The notes under the pieces are model-generated. The model was not told where the DNA came from. It worked only from the letters and a program-made list of their open reading frames with translations, and did not search any database. Both the position numbers and the translations under genes were made by a program. 64,000 nucleotides of DNA, taken from positions 25,951,001 to 26,015,000 of the forward strand of contig CANUEZ040000024.1 in NCBI GenBank assembly GCA_948099385.1, in the 5' to 3' direction. The stretch is from Fasciola hepatica (lineage: Eukaryota; Platyhelminthes; Trematoda; Plagiorchiida; Fasciolidae). Every line of letters starts with the position of its first letter. Positions within the stretch are counted from its first letter, which is position 1. Shown here piece by piece: positions 42,227 to 53,930 of this stretch.

Positions 42227-43675
42227 ATCAAAGCTAAAGGTCATATCCGAATAGAAGAGCGTCGTTCTTCCGCAAAAAATATGATGGTTGATTTACAAGT
42301 CAGCCCAAAGCGTTATCATTAGGCATAAGGTTATCGATGAAAGAACTGGAGCTTCTAGGCTCCTGCACATTTTCCACGTTTCCATGAGTCGTAACAAACC
42401 TCACAGAAGCACTCTTTTGCTGTATCAGCGTTTAAATGTAGGCAATCAAAACATACCTTTCTGCACATTATGATCCACACACTTCACCGTTTAGCTTCAC
42501 CTGTAACGAATCTGCACGCAAACCACTCACACCGTCGTATGACGGTCACTTTTAGGTGGTCAATCGTGCCCATTAGTCTTTTGTTGTCTAAAGGGCTGAT
42601 AAAGCAGACATTATGTTTATTTGCGGACTAAAACCCGCTTAATGTGACGCACCTTTGGCACCGACAACAACACTATTCACATACTTACAACCAACGGATG
42701 TTCTTGACGATACACAAACAAACATCACGTCGGATACGACACCAATTCCCCGACGTCACCGACTTAACAATGGTTGCTTGTCACCAGCCCTTCTGACCAA
42801 ACATCCGGTGTCCTTCCAGATTTGAGAACTTTGTCGTTTAAAACTTTCTCCTCTGAACCTGTATTTTGTTTGATAATGACTGTTCATTTTGCACGAAACG
42901 CGCTCTGGTGGGGGTTCTCGCAAACTTCCGACTTCTTCATGGCTTGAAACGTCCCTTGATGCGGCATTTCTTTGTTGTACCGACGTTTTTAACACAAATA
43001 CACACAATAACGTGAAACACGACGTCCTTCAACAAATTGCTCGCCGTGGTGCAATCTCGATTTCTAATTTTGGGTGTCCTGGAATAATTCCAACCAATGT
43101 TCTAGCTGTGACCAGCGAGTGTTTTAGAGGTTTTTTCACGGTGAGGTTTCGACACTCGTTCCTACATCACACACCGATCAAGTCGAAAATCTGCAGTTGT
43201 TTCCTGGCAGCCCAACTGGTTTACACTGAACATGTTAGCCCATGTTAGACATTTGGTATTCAGATATCTACGGTAAGAACTCTGAGTAACTGGGTTACCT
43301 TTGTGCCATTTGTTTCATTACACTTCTATTTTACATATTGTGCCTAGCTTTTCATCTGACCACGCTGCTCGGCTCAGTAAAGTCTGCTGCTGTTATTCTG
43401 TATTTATTTGACACTGGCAGTGTGCCGCATGGACTGATGAGTTCACCGCGAGTTCCTCATTGGTTCTGCCCGACAAAGCTGGAGTTTCGTAAGGAGCTTT
43501 GGGCCACTAGAGTGGAAAAGTTAGTCGGATACAGGTGAAAATCATTCTACAATTTTACTGTGAAAAAGGTGCTAGACAGACTATTGAATGCTGTCTTCCC
43601 ATCAGAAGGAACGCCATCTAGATGAGGCTCCACCCCGGCATGGTGTGACGGTTCGAGCGCCTCCATGACCTAAAA
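42227..43675. other. Unassigned stretch containing one interspersed repeat
   Basis: The only thing I can support is the copy of the 6455-6560 repeat at about 42913-43012. No coding domain was found on either strand. Confidence 0.4.
42913..43012. repeat. Interspersed repeat, copy 2
   Basis: It matches 6455-6560 in the same orientation; shared blocks are CTTCCGACTT, AACGTCCCTTG and TTTGTTGTACCGACGTTTT. Confidence 0.7.
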
Positions 43676-43824
43676 AGGTGTGCAGGGTGACTTTCTTAGG
43701 CCGGAGGTGCAAACATGCCGGACAGGTCAATGGGTGGAGGCCAGATGAAGTGAAGTCCCTGCACCCGTTGATGGGTTACTTTAGTTCTAACCACTGTGCA
43801 CCTGGAGAGGACACCCAAGTATCA

Positions 43825-44012
43825 AAGCCGGCCGGTTCTTGTCCGGGCTCAAAACGGACGAACGGGCTGGAAGAGGGCTTCCGCTAGGCTCGGGCCGGGA
43901 TCTCAAAAGGGGCCCGACCGGTTACCGATCGGTTTGCGACCGTGCAAACCCAGCCGAAGCCCGGTCGGGTTACGGGAGGGCTTCGGCTGTGTTCCCGTTC
44001 AGGATTGTCAGG
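43825..44012 (-). repeat. GC-rich degenerate minisatellite-like island
   Basis: It is rich in CCGG, CCCGACC and GAAGCCC words in an AT-richer neighbourhood. Read on minus it begins CATACCTGACAATCCTGAAC and continues GGGAACACAGCCGAAGCCC, which resembles the start of 45100-45235 on +. Confidence 0.5.
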
Positions 44013-45099
44013 TATGATAACTTTGCCCTCCATGGTAAGGTAAATGAATGCCAGCCCAACAACTTCAGTGTACCTCTACAGGACCAAGTCTTGTGTAGCG
44101 CTTGTTTCCTGTTCCACAATATAAAAATTAGAAAACGGTGAGAAATGATGTCTGCTTTATTTATACAAAATGCAAAATACACTGTGGCTTGATATTTACA
44201 ACTTACTTGCACGTATTGATGTTGTTTTTCATAACCCTTCATTTTAGTCCTGAGAGTGAAAAATTGAAATTCATCGCATCGCATAGCTAGTCAGTAGTTG
44301 ATTGGGAGCGGTACGAAATCGTGTCTTTAATTCTTTCAAGTTGAACGACAGTATGGATAACGAACTTTGATATTCGGAAAATTAAATTGGTTAGTATCTT
44401 CCGCACTCACCTTTGTTTTCGGGAATGTGTGGGATACGAAACACTGAAAGAGCAAGATGCACAAATTTATACATAGAAAACAAATTATTTAATAAGTGAC
44501 GGTCAGAAGTGGATAAAATATTCAAAAAGAAGTGTGCACGTGTATAAAACATGGTATAAATATGATACGTACACGTTCCTTCTATGCTTCTCCGGTTCTC
44601 CGCAATCTCTTGCGGCTGAAAACAAACGTATTTCGCGCTTGTCTATTCCGCATAGTGGTTGCTTCTTCTCGAGTCCCTGGAGGGAGTGGTTGCTTCCACG
44701 GTGTGACAAATGTATAATTGGATTAACCTGCCGTAGCTGAGATAAAGTTTCTACCGCATTTTGTGCCGCACCTTCGTCGCTGGTATTAGACATGTATCTG
44801 GGTTCCTCCAGTGTTGGAAATCCGTTGAGATGTTCCCAAAGGGTTGCATCCAAACAAACAGTACATTTCATATCTAGGATCGTCTTCCTTCTCATGCGAT
44901 GCCTTTTTCAACGGCACATCAACGAAAATGGCATGTTTCAGCCGTAAATAGCAGCATACCTGATACGTGTATCACAATTTATTACACAAAACCACGGTTT
45001 TGCATACTATGCATTGTCACCTACCTTCACGTTAAATACATATGAAATATGTATAGAGTAGGTTGGTAGCCTAGCAAAGTGGTTTGCGTTGCATGCTTG
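44013..45099. other. AT-rich DNA between the two GC-rich islands
   Basis: The only notable frame is 44503-44895 on minus (130 codons, starting MRRKTILDMKCTVCLDATLW). It is free of low complexity but has no motif I recognise. No terminal duplications were identified by eye. Confidence 0.35.
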
Positions 45100-45235
45100 A
45101 CATATCTGTCAGGGAACCCAGCCGGAGCCCGTTCCCAGTCCAGTAGAGGACCGGCCGGTACCCAGCCTGGCCTCGTTGCGAACCCAACCCGATCCCAACT
45201 CAAGCCCGCTCTAAGCCAGACCGATCAACTAATGC
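45100..45235 (+). repeat. GC-rich degenerate minisatellite-like island, inverted relative to 43825-44012
   Basis: It begins CATATCTGTCAGGGAACCCAG, then GAGCCCG, and decays into AACCCGATCCCAACTC-type units. With the island at 43.8-44.0 kb it flanks about 1.1 kb of AT-rich DNA in inverted orientation. Confidence 0.5.
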
Positions 45236-45799
45236 CGCATCCACCTAACACAAAGCAACATATGTCGCCAAAAATAATATTTCACAAGAAACAACTGGTA
45301 TATCTTTTGGAAAACGTGACACCGTGAGCGACTATTTGGATATTGTTGAAAATACAGAAACTTTTGCGGTGTACGTGACCAAAGAGAACAACTAGTCAAT
45401 GGAAACTGACCATCGATTTAAACAAAACGTTTTGATGTTGTGGCAAAATCCCTTGCAGCCAGACCAGAAAATATTTATATTTTTCAGTTCTTCAGAAAAA
45501 ACAATTGACAACCTATGTAATACTCTGCCAATAGAATTGCCAAGTAAAGAACCCGTGCCAAAACTGTCTCCAGCCAAGCCTATCGAACGTGTTATGCTAC
45601 GTGGGTGCAGCGACAAAGGGAGGGGGAGAATAATCCTTTGATACGCGGAAGCATATCAAGGCATTATAATTAAATTGCCGTTTCACTGAATTGCTGAACA
45701 CACATGACATAAGTTAAACGGTATCCGCACTTTTACCTGGGTTTTAAGCCCGAAACTCTGCGGTCCCCAGCTTAGTTGAACCAGCGCTGTACATGCTTC

Positions 45800-46060
45800 T
45801 GGACGTCGCCGTCGAAGGTATCTTTCAGCCGCTCACTGTCAATAAGGGCATCTGATGTGACATCATTCGTAAAAAAATTAAAACCTGCCCTTATTCACTT
45901 TCGTCGATCACAGATGAGAAATTGCCATCTTACCAGCACCACCGATCCAGCAACATCAAGGCGATTGGTCAGGCAGAGTTGGTGGCTAACTCCTTGATCC
46001 TAGAGTCGAACCGGGATGAGGCATTGCTGTAGGTCCAATCAGGAAGTTTCTGTCTCACCG
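45800..46060 (-). repeat. Possible SINE (weak)
   Basis: On minus GGTTCGACTCTAGG at about 46011-45998 matches a pol III B box (GGTTCGANTCC) at ten of eleven positions. The A box is poor. The surrounding sequence has no coding motif. Confidence 0.25.
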
Positions 46061-46686
46061 TTCTCAAAAGCGCCTGGGAAGGAGAGGACTGTTCATAAAA
46101 CAAAAGCACCTTGAGATCAAAGGGCTCACAGGTGCAAGAAACAGGAAGATTCAACAGACTGCCGAAACCATTTTCAGCCTACTGGTAAATGGGAACGGTA
46201 TGCGGGGAAGTGTTTTGGGTGACCTCTCAAAGGACACTCAGGGGACTCCTAAGTGTCCCCATGTGCCGTCTGGGAAAGTCCTGGAATCCGAACTGAACTA
46301 AGCTGTTTTTCAAGTCTGCCACTGCTCATCGGGAACGACATTTGCTGACTGTTTTGCGGCAGTCGCTTGCGGCATTCTCAATAAATATAGAAACCTAGGG
46401 GAGCAATGAGCAACCTTGTGGCCCTATCGGGTATTCATAAACAGTGAGCACATTCAGGTATATGTCTATCGATTGCATCTCCGCACTTTTCGGTTTTTAG
46501 AGTGAGTGCACATTTGCTGTTGGTTTTGTGGCTGGGAAACATTATTTCGCCCTTGTAAAGCCTCAAACCTTGAGGTAACCAGTACAACCAACGTGGATAT
46601 TTTGGTGTTCAACTTTTCTGGTAGACACTTTGTTGACATTAGCAAGCTAGCTTAACAAACATCACAATCACTGTCTTATCCTCATG

Positions 46687-46736
46687 GATGAAGGCGCGAC
46701 GGTGATGGTTTAAACCTCCTGTGCCGCGCCTTCATC
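46687..46736. repeat. 50-bp imperfect palindrome with perfect 12-bp outer stem
   Basis: GATGAAGGCGCG (46687-46698) pairs perfectly with CGCGCCTTCATC (46725-46736). The centre GGTTTAAACC is itself a 10-bp palindrome. Overall about 19 of 25 positions pair. Confidence 0.85.
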
Positions 46737-46739
46737 TAT

Positions 46740-48779
46740 TCTTCGTGTGGCCTCGTCCGAGGGAACCGGTAAGTTTGGTAGACACTATCATTTTTGTCAG
46801 AAGCACTTTAAGCAAGTGTCAGTAGTTTATTGTTAACAAGATGCTGGCAAAGTCGCCCTTGTATCACGCAGCCTGTTCGTGAAGTCAGTTTTTGGCTGGC
46901 TTTCCGTCGGTTTGCTTAGTGGCGGATTTACCGAAGAGATTCTATATTTGGAACGGAAATTAGGCCACCATGAAAATATAAAATTTGTCTGGAAGTATGA
47001 TCAAAAACTGCTTTTGTTTCGTGTGACTTTTTTTCATGGATTAGTGTTAGGTTTATGACTGATCGCTGTGTAGTATGCGAGGACTAGTTTCTTCCGTGGA
47101 AGTTGCTCTTGTTTGGCCTGCAAAGAACAAAAACGCAGAAAACTCCATAGGAATAAGACCTAGAAGGCGCATTGACGGGATCCTACACTTATATTTACCG
47201 AACACCGATACGACTGCCAACAATTTGCTCACTGCAACTGGAAGCCGCCAACAAAAGTGGTTTGGCTTCACGTGATGTAATGTGAGTGATCTGGCGATTA
47301 TATCTCAGCACTGGGAAGGACTTACAAGTTTCGCCGGTGTCCTGACATATCTTTGAGACAACACGATTTCTCAACTTACTCATCCCAAAATTCAGTGGCG
47401 GTATACGAGGTTCGGCCACTTTTGTGGCTCACGCTACTTGTACTGTCACACCAAGTTCTCCTATGCCGTTTTATATTCTCTTATTGATGTTTTATGAGAT
47501 AAAGTGCCAAAGCCTTTGGGTGAGTTATTTTAACCGGTTTATACGCTTGTGGAATAACCAGTGGATATATACGTGGTTTATTCCATGATGTGCATGGGAA
47601 AATGATGAACATATAATGGATTCACGGTAATGTATGATAGTCGACAGTCATGAATTGTATCGTACACTCGTTTTTGGGCCTGCTGGATGCTAACGAGGGA
47701 GCTGTGCAGACGGATTCAACGACAGTCAAAGAAATAAGACCATCTGCCGAACACAAAGGGTTTTCTACGTCCATGGCAGAAACGCCAAGTGTCGCAACAG
47801 GCCGCGTGGACGCCATGAGTACGTTGCATCGTGCGACAACTAGAACGTGCATTTTACAGGTTTATTGACGATGGAAAAAGGAAACTTACGGGATGAAAAT
47901 CCATATCAAAACTGCATAATATTAGCGCCATCAAAAGTGAGCTGGGATTTTTTTAAACGCTCACCAATATAGACGCAGTGTGTGCAAACTTACTGTCAGG
48001 GGACTTGTCGGACTATAACACCGATAAGCACGTTCAACGGTGGTTCATCAGCGATAGAGATCAAGAGGGCGCCCGTTGGAAAGAGCAAGATTTCAATTGC
48101 CGTGCATTACTACTTTCACGGTGCTTCATTTCGTTAGTATTTCGGTCATGGTACGAAACATAAGAACACTGTCCGTACATATTCATTTCATGTACAGGAT
48201 AAATGTTTTGCTATGTTTTCGCTTCAGGTAGCATGATATCCAGGACGTACCTGTCCACACCCAATCCGCTTCCAGTAAAAGAAGTCAAATTCAAGCAATA
48301 GAAACAATTTTTGGTTGGACGCATTCTCCTCTTCATCAGTTTGCTTACTATAGATAATTTGTTCGTTTTTACGTGCACAGAAACGTGTATCACGCACTTA
48401 CGTCCGTCTTTTCATCCACAGGTCGAAGATGAATTGACAGAGTGCGATTTTTCTGTACACGTTTTGCACCACTTTACATAGTTTTATATTTCTCTTTTGA
48501 ATTATCTACATTTCTTTATATCCAACTTTGTAATTGGTTTCCATTACGCACCGCAAAAGTGGGAGGGAAAGAAACTGTTGGAATAATTTCGTCGTAATAT
48601 TAGAATAATTGGATAAATGGAGATGCAGTTCCAGGGAAGTGAAAGAATATCAAAAGAAATGTGTGAATATTCATGACATAGTGGCGAAAATGAGAAACAA
48701 TAAGAGTATGCCCGATTTTCCAAAACCGGTCTTAGCACTAGCACAAACCAACCAGAAAGCGGCCGAAAACCGAGCAGTT
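46740..48779. other. AT-rich unassigned stretch
   Basis: Several short frames occur, the best at 47622-47868, where both strands are open for 70-77 codons. The + frame starts MNCIVHSFLGLLDANEGAVQ. No splice sites of good quality or domains were found. Confidence 0.35.
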
Positions 48780-49090
48780 CCTAAGTGATTTCGCTACATC
48801 GGCGCTTTCTGGCTATACGTTCCAAGCACTTACACAACACTGATGTCAGACCAACCGGTCTATAACTCTCCGTTTTCTGCCTGGGTCCTGTCTGACGTAT
48901 TGCCACAGCAGTAATCCTACTCCCCTTCTGAAGCACCCCACTCTCCCTTAGAGACTTCTTGTACAGCTGGGTAACAGACCCTGATAAGTTATCAAAAGAA
49001 GCCCAAAAATTGGCATAATAAGCGCATCTGGTCCAATGTGTTGTTCAACAAGCGAGCAAATGCGGTGGTCACGTAGGGTCAGGTCACAGG
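48780..49090 (-). pseudogene. CR1-like LINE RT N-terminal fragment
   Basis: On minus: CDLTLRDHRICSLVEQHIGPD, then SCTRSLRESGVLQKG and SYRPVGLTSVLCKCLERI (about 48865-48815). These correspond to the start of the RT domain (GPDG, SLxxGVxPxxW, NYRPVSLTSVxxKxxE). GPDG has become GPDA and the GVLP-x-W motif has lost W. The fragment ends abruptly near 48780. Confidence 0.7.
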
Positions 49091-49479
49091 ACTTGCGGTT
49101 TGAGCCAGCAAACATCCAGGTTCCTGCATTACTAGCCCAAGAAGTTCCTGATGCGCTGTGCCTTCTGGGTATCCATTGAAATTCGGTGCTTGTGGCAGCT
49201 GGGGAAAGGAAATAGAACAGGCACGCCCTTCGAAGCAACAACACACTGATACAGGTTCAGCGCCACAACTAACTGCTGTCCCCATGTGAGACACACACCG
49301 GGTCCTCGTGTGATGCAAAGGTGGTAATGTGGAATGGTGAGTACGGTGACACAAAGGCTGTGATAGAGGCAAGTACAGTGGGGAGACACTAGAGTGATGA
49401 TATGCTTTGTAATATAGTTAGTCGGGAGGGGAGAAAAGGAGGGAAAATGTGAATAAAATAAAAGCCTTTCAAGTTGGTC

Positions 49480-51345
49480 AGTAATAGTCTGGGAATACCT
49501 CCGTCCAGCACGCATCCGGTTTGTGCTTGAAGGCGACGACTGAGGGTGCTGTCACTACTCGTAAGGACAAATTTTTCCACTTGTTTATGACACAATAGGG
49601 AAGGAAACATGTCAGCGTGCTCTTATTTGCTCTTGGTTTATCCAATTTAAACTCGCGTCCCCTGAGTGCAAGGTTGTAACAACGAGCCAGTGATAGTTTC
49701 TCGGTTGCAGGGATTCTCTTATATAATTCGTAGCAATCCATCAGATCTCCTCTTAGCCTACGACGATCAAAGGAGAACAGACCTGGGACTTCCGGTCGTT
49801 TCTGGTACGACTTCTATTGCATCCGGCTCATCATTCGAGATTTCCGCTCTGTGAGCGTCTTCGAATCCCCTTTGTCTTTTACCAGGCTTGGTGCAAAACG
49901 TCAGGGACTGAGTATATCCCGTGGGAACATCTAGGCTGAACTTTTATATTCCGTGCCCAAGAGTTCCTGAGAACGAGGTCTTGAAGTTCGCCAAATATGA
50001 CATTGGTGGGGCAAGCTGTTTTCCAGTCGATACCAGGTGAGCTGAAGTCACTGATGAATAACTGACGGATGAAGTCTATGAAGCCTCAAGGCGAGTTTGA
50101 CTGGTCTGGGTCCTAGGCTTTCACTGGAATCGCATGCGAGAGGGCAGTAGACTGCACCAAGCATCAGGGAGCCTGTCCCGGAGGGTGTGGAGATAACCCG
50201 CAGACAATCTTTACCTGTAAGGATGCAAGTATTTTAATGGCAGGAGGGAGGGGGTGATTGTATGTGGTAACCCCCCCCCCCTGTTGCAGTTCGGCCTTAC
50301 CACAAAGTAACCCGGAATGGATGGTTTAGCATCAGTTATTTCGGGGGTAAGTCAAGTTTCTGTGAAGACCATGACCTGAGGCTTCCCATCCAAATCAGGC
50401 GGCTGAGGCTTTGGGATCTTATTCAGCAGGCTCAAGCCGTTGCTGTGAAAACACCAGAGTACACTCCCAGGAGTTGCAGTGGGACTGCTAGAGACGAACG
50501 ATTTTTGGTTTCTGGAGGGGAAAGGAAGGGTTTGAGGGTATATGAAAGGACCTGTTGTAGTCAGAAACTGAGGATATTTAAGTGCTAGAGGGAAAGGAAA
50601 CGGTTGATAGGATAGACAAGTTTTGGCGTCTTATAAACTGGAAGGCAGTATACCAGGCGGACGTTCTAGGTTACTTAATTTCCGAAACGAATGAGATGCT
50701 TTTCGTGGTTTACATTTGCAAGCACCGTGTGATTCATTGCTGTGAGTCCTCTTATTCGTTGTCCCGTTTTGCGTGACCGCATCAGTTGTCTTGTGCGCTA
50801 ACTTCCCTACCAAGGGATTAGGCGGGGAGACGTTTGAGGTTGCTGTTTGGGCCTGGGAGTGGGCGAATCCCATCCGCAAATACGCGTTGCTTACCTATTG
50901 TGAGGTCTTAGATATCTTCTATGGGTGGAATGGATTTTATTGCATTAGGTTCACCAATCGAGGTATTTTACGCCACGGAAGGTTGGGTGACTGAGGCAAT
51001 AACGGTTGGTAGATACTGAGCTTGATCCTCAGTTTGAATTATCAGGTTGGCAGGTGGCGCGCTGAGCTTGGGATCGCATTTTGACGGGGCTGCTTTCTTG
51101 GCCTTCTCAATACGGAGCTTAAGGTGAACTGGCTCACCAATCGATACTACCTCAAAACTCTCCGTGAGCTTTGCGGCTGAAAAATAATTTGTTTGACCGA
51201 CTCGGAGTGGCTCACTCCAGTCAAGAAATTTAAATGAGGGAAGGAGTTTAAGGTAGTTTTACACGTGGGAATATTTGTCATCGGGGCGATCCGGATTGTG
51301 AAAGCGACCCCAAAAGGAGACCTGCTTTGAGCACTACCCATTATC
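49480..51345 (-). pseudogene. CR1-like LINE remnant: ORF1 tail, endonuclease, ORF2 C-terminus
   Basis: From high to low: an ORF1-like segment at 51340-51000 (frames such as NYLKLLPSFKFLDWSEPLRVGQ), then a spacer. The endonuclease starts about 50450 (SLLNKIPKPQ, VMVFTET at about 50370) with SDFSSPGIDWKTACP at about 50050-50000 in place of GDFNxPGIDW. The ORF2 C-terminal block follows at once: RGDLMDCYELYKRIPATEK and CYNLALRGREFKLDK (about 49760-49620) to about 49480. The whole RT domain is missing between endonuclease and C-terminus. A C11 run lies inside the endonuclease region (50271-50281). Confidence 0.7.
50271..50281. repeat. C11 homopolymer
   Basis: Eleven C on +, inside the LINE endonuclease remnant. 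Confidence 0.95.
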
Positions 51346-52729
51346 TCGGAGAATCCTAACGAGATCGAGGGTTTGCCGCTCGGATACTCTGCGCACTCGA
51401 TGGGCCACCTGGGATGCAGTCACGGGTTTGATACCCTAGCTACTTGGGGGTGGTTATTCCATTTCTAACAGTGAAGACAGTGGCCTTTAGTTAATCTATC
51501 TCTTGAACTTGACTTAGAGCTTCACTTTTTCTTGCGTCCGTCGACAGCCCATTATGATAAACCATCTCGCCCGGATTTGGGATTAGGACATTGGATAGGG
51601 AGCACAATTACCCAGCCCAATGGGGACAAAAGCATCACTAGTTTTTGCGATGTAATGGCCAAATACATGGTGAAATAATTTGACATTACACAGGAGCGAA
51701 TGGGTACGGATAAAATCCACATAATCTGACGACCAGGAGTGGTGTGTTCTAAGAAACCAGACTTGCTAAATTGGCTAGACTCACGGGAGGAAACGCAATC
51801 GCACCCACGACTGAGCGGCCTCCCTTTTACTTTGAAGCTCAGGGACTTGCGAGAGTACGCCGCTAGCCTAAGGCACTGTCGCTTCTGCTGCATCATAGCG
51901 TAAATGATACAATTTACTCTTGCCACAAGCACTGGAACACGAGCAGGGCGACAGCACCAATCCAACTCCCACCTTCCGATTCAGTTCACTTCAGTTCGGC
52001 GCGTAGAGCGAGTACGGCGACGCGCCCAAAATTGTCCAGATTCCAGTACAGCAAGCTTCTCAGATCTACCGGTGCTCCAACGGTAAAAATATAGAGCCGA
52101 CTTTGAGCAAATGATGGTAAGAACGGAAAGGAAAGAACGTTCGACCGCCACGCCCCAACCCAAAGCGTGAACAGTGTCCTGGATGCTGGCTGCTAACGGT
52201 TGGTTGCCAGTCACCAGTGGAACTGTGGGTCTTAAGTTATGAATTCAAACGGAGGGTTGATAGTGAAAGCCTGAGACGGTTGGAATGGGCAGTGGTTCAA
52301 AATAGAAAGAAGACTGTGAGCTGCAAAATGGAAGAAAAAGCAAAAGCTAACAAGCGAAAGCGTTCAAGAGTATGTGAGGCCTACAAACAATATGCTCTTC
52401 CTCCAAACACGTCTGCCCTACTTTATATCTAGCCTCCTTTTGAAAGGCACCATTGACAAAGCATCTTTGACGTCGTCAGATATTCCATCCCGGTCGTTGT
52501 CTATCTTGACTGAGGAAAAGCCGTCCTCAATGGAGCCCTTACTTCCTCTTCTATCAACTTCTAACTATGCCTTCGAAGAAGCAAGTTTCTATTCAGCCCC
52601 GGAATCTAGTTAGGTCCAACACTTACATCGATAATGACTTTCACTGCTGTGAAAGTTACAAATCATTTCACGTCTTCTGTGCATCAGGGAGAACAGATTT
52701 GGCCGTTCCGGCTACTGTTTCTGGCAGAA
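51346..52729. other. Unassigned stretch, possibly LINE ORF1 upstream part
   Basis: The first about 90 bases read on minus as RVRRVSERQTLDLVRILRDN, which could belong to ORF1 of the LINE at 49480-51345. The 137-codon minus frame at 51552-51965 has no motif I recognise. Confidence 0.3.
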
Positions 52730-53930
52730 TCCCCTAGACATGTTAACCACCGGGTGAAGTGACCCTGGACTTGTTCTAAGGCCGCCTTGCCTGAACCCAA
52801 TACTTTGCGTGGGGGCGGGTGAACAACTTGTACAGTGGTGCAACAATCTCGCCTTCTAGTCGATACGCCCCGTTTAAATTACCAGGTAGTTCCGGGGCAT
52901 TCCGAGCGGCAATACTACACTGTCCGCTTGGTTCGGAGTTGTCCGTGGCGGCAAGTTCAAGGTCCTTAACTTCATCTACCTAGACCGCCACAACCCCTTG
53001 CCCCGGTTACCTTGACTGCCTCATGTGCATCGGCCCTCTGTTATTCAGCAGGCATAGACACGTGCTCGCACTCGGCGACAGGTCCCAACATATGGTCCGC
53101 CTAAGAACCCTGTCCAGATCAAACTGGAACAAGTTGTCCGATATGTACGCAGCCAGCCTTGTATCTTCGACAGAAGTGAAGGTAGGGCTTTCTAGTTTCA
53201 TGACAGGGCTGTTTATAGATAAAATAAATAGAATAAACCCAAGCATCCATCCCCGGGGCAAGCCGCTGCGCAGGATATCCACCCAAAAGACATTAGCTTC
53301 TACCCAAACTTGGAAACTTCTCCCCGTTTTGGATCGATCCCATTATTTTTGATGGTAACTCAAACGCATCTGGCTTTGTAGGTGAGAGGCGGTGACTTAC
53401 AGAACCAAATGCCTCACGGAAGTCTAAGCAGCATACTTTCACTCCCCTACCCCCTGTCAAGGCAAACCAACATGTTCGTCAAACACGAACGATTTCGACG
53501 AAACCGTGCTGACTAGTCATCAGGTCATTATTCACCACTCTATCCTTCAAAGCTTCCTTCGTAACCTTCGAGACAGCCGAAGTTAGGCTGACCGCGCGAT
53601 GGATGCGGCAATTTCCCGTCTTCCTCCGTACTGGCTGGATTTCAACCAGTCCTCCGGACTCACACTCTCTACCACAGATGCGTTGAACAGTGTGGTAATT
53701 GGCCCCGCAGGTACGTCAACCAACAGTTTAAGGACAGTCAGATGTACGCTGTCTGGACTTGCCGTTTTACGCGCTACAAACTTGCACACCGCTTTGACCA
53801 CTTCCCATATTTGCACCTCTGACTGCACCGTATCTGGCACATAAACTCGGTTCTCCAAGGACCGGCCCAGAGTATCAAGGTCTACTTTTGCGTGTGTCTC
53901 GACTGATGAGTACATTCTTAGTTCGAACCA
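52730..53930 (-). pseudogene. CR1-like LINE RT remnant, minus strand
   Basis: Reading downward: the RT N-terminus at 53850-53640 (VVKAVCKFVARKTASPDSVH, LFNASVVESVSPEDW). RRNRSCLTNMLVCLD follows at about 53490-53445 and the IWFCKSPPLTYK region at about 53410. SGLPRGWMLGFILFILSIN at 53272-53215 is the GVPQGSVLGPLLF motif, altered. The FADD position is replaced near 53150 and SICWDLS-like sequence follows. LYKLFTRPHAKYWVQARRP lies at about 52840-52780. Stops and frameshifts occur throughout. It represents a longer RT remnant than the others but has no endonuclease. Confidence 0.75.
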
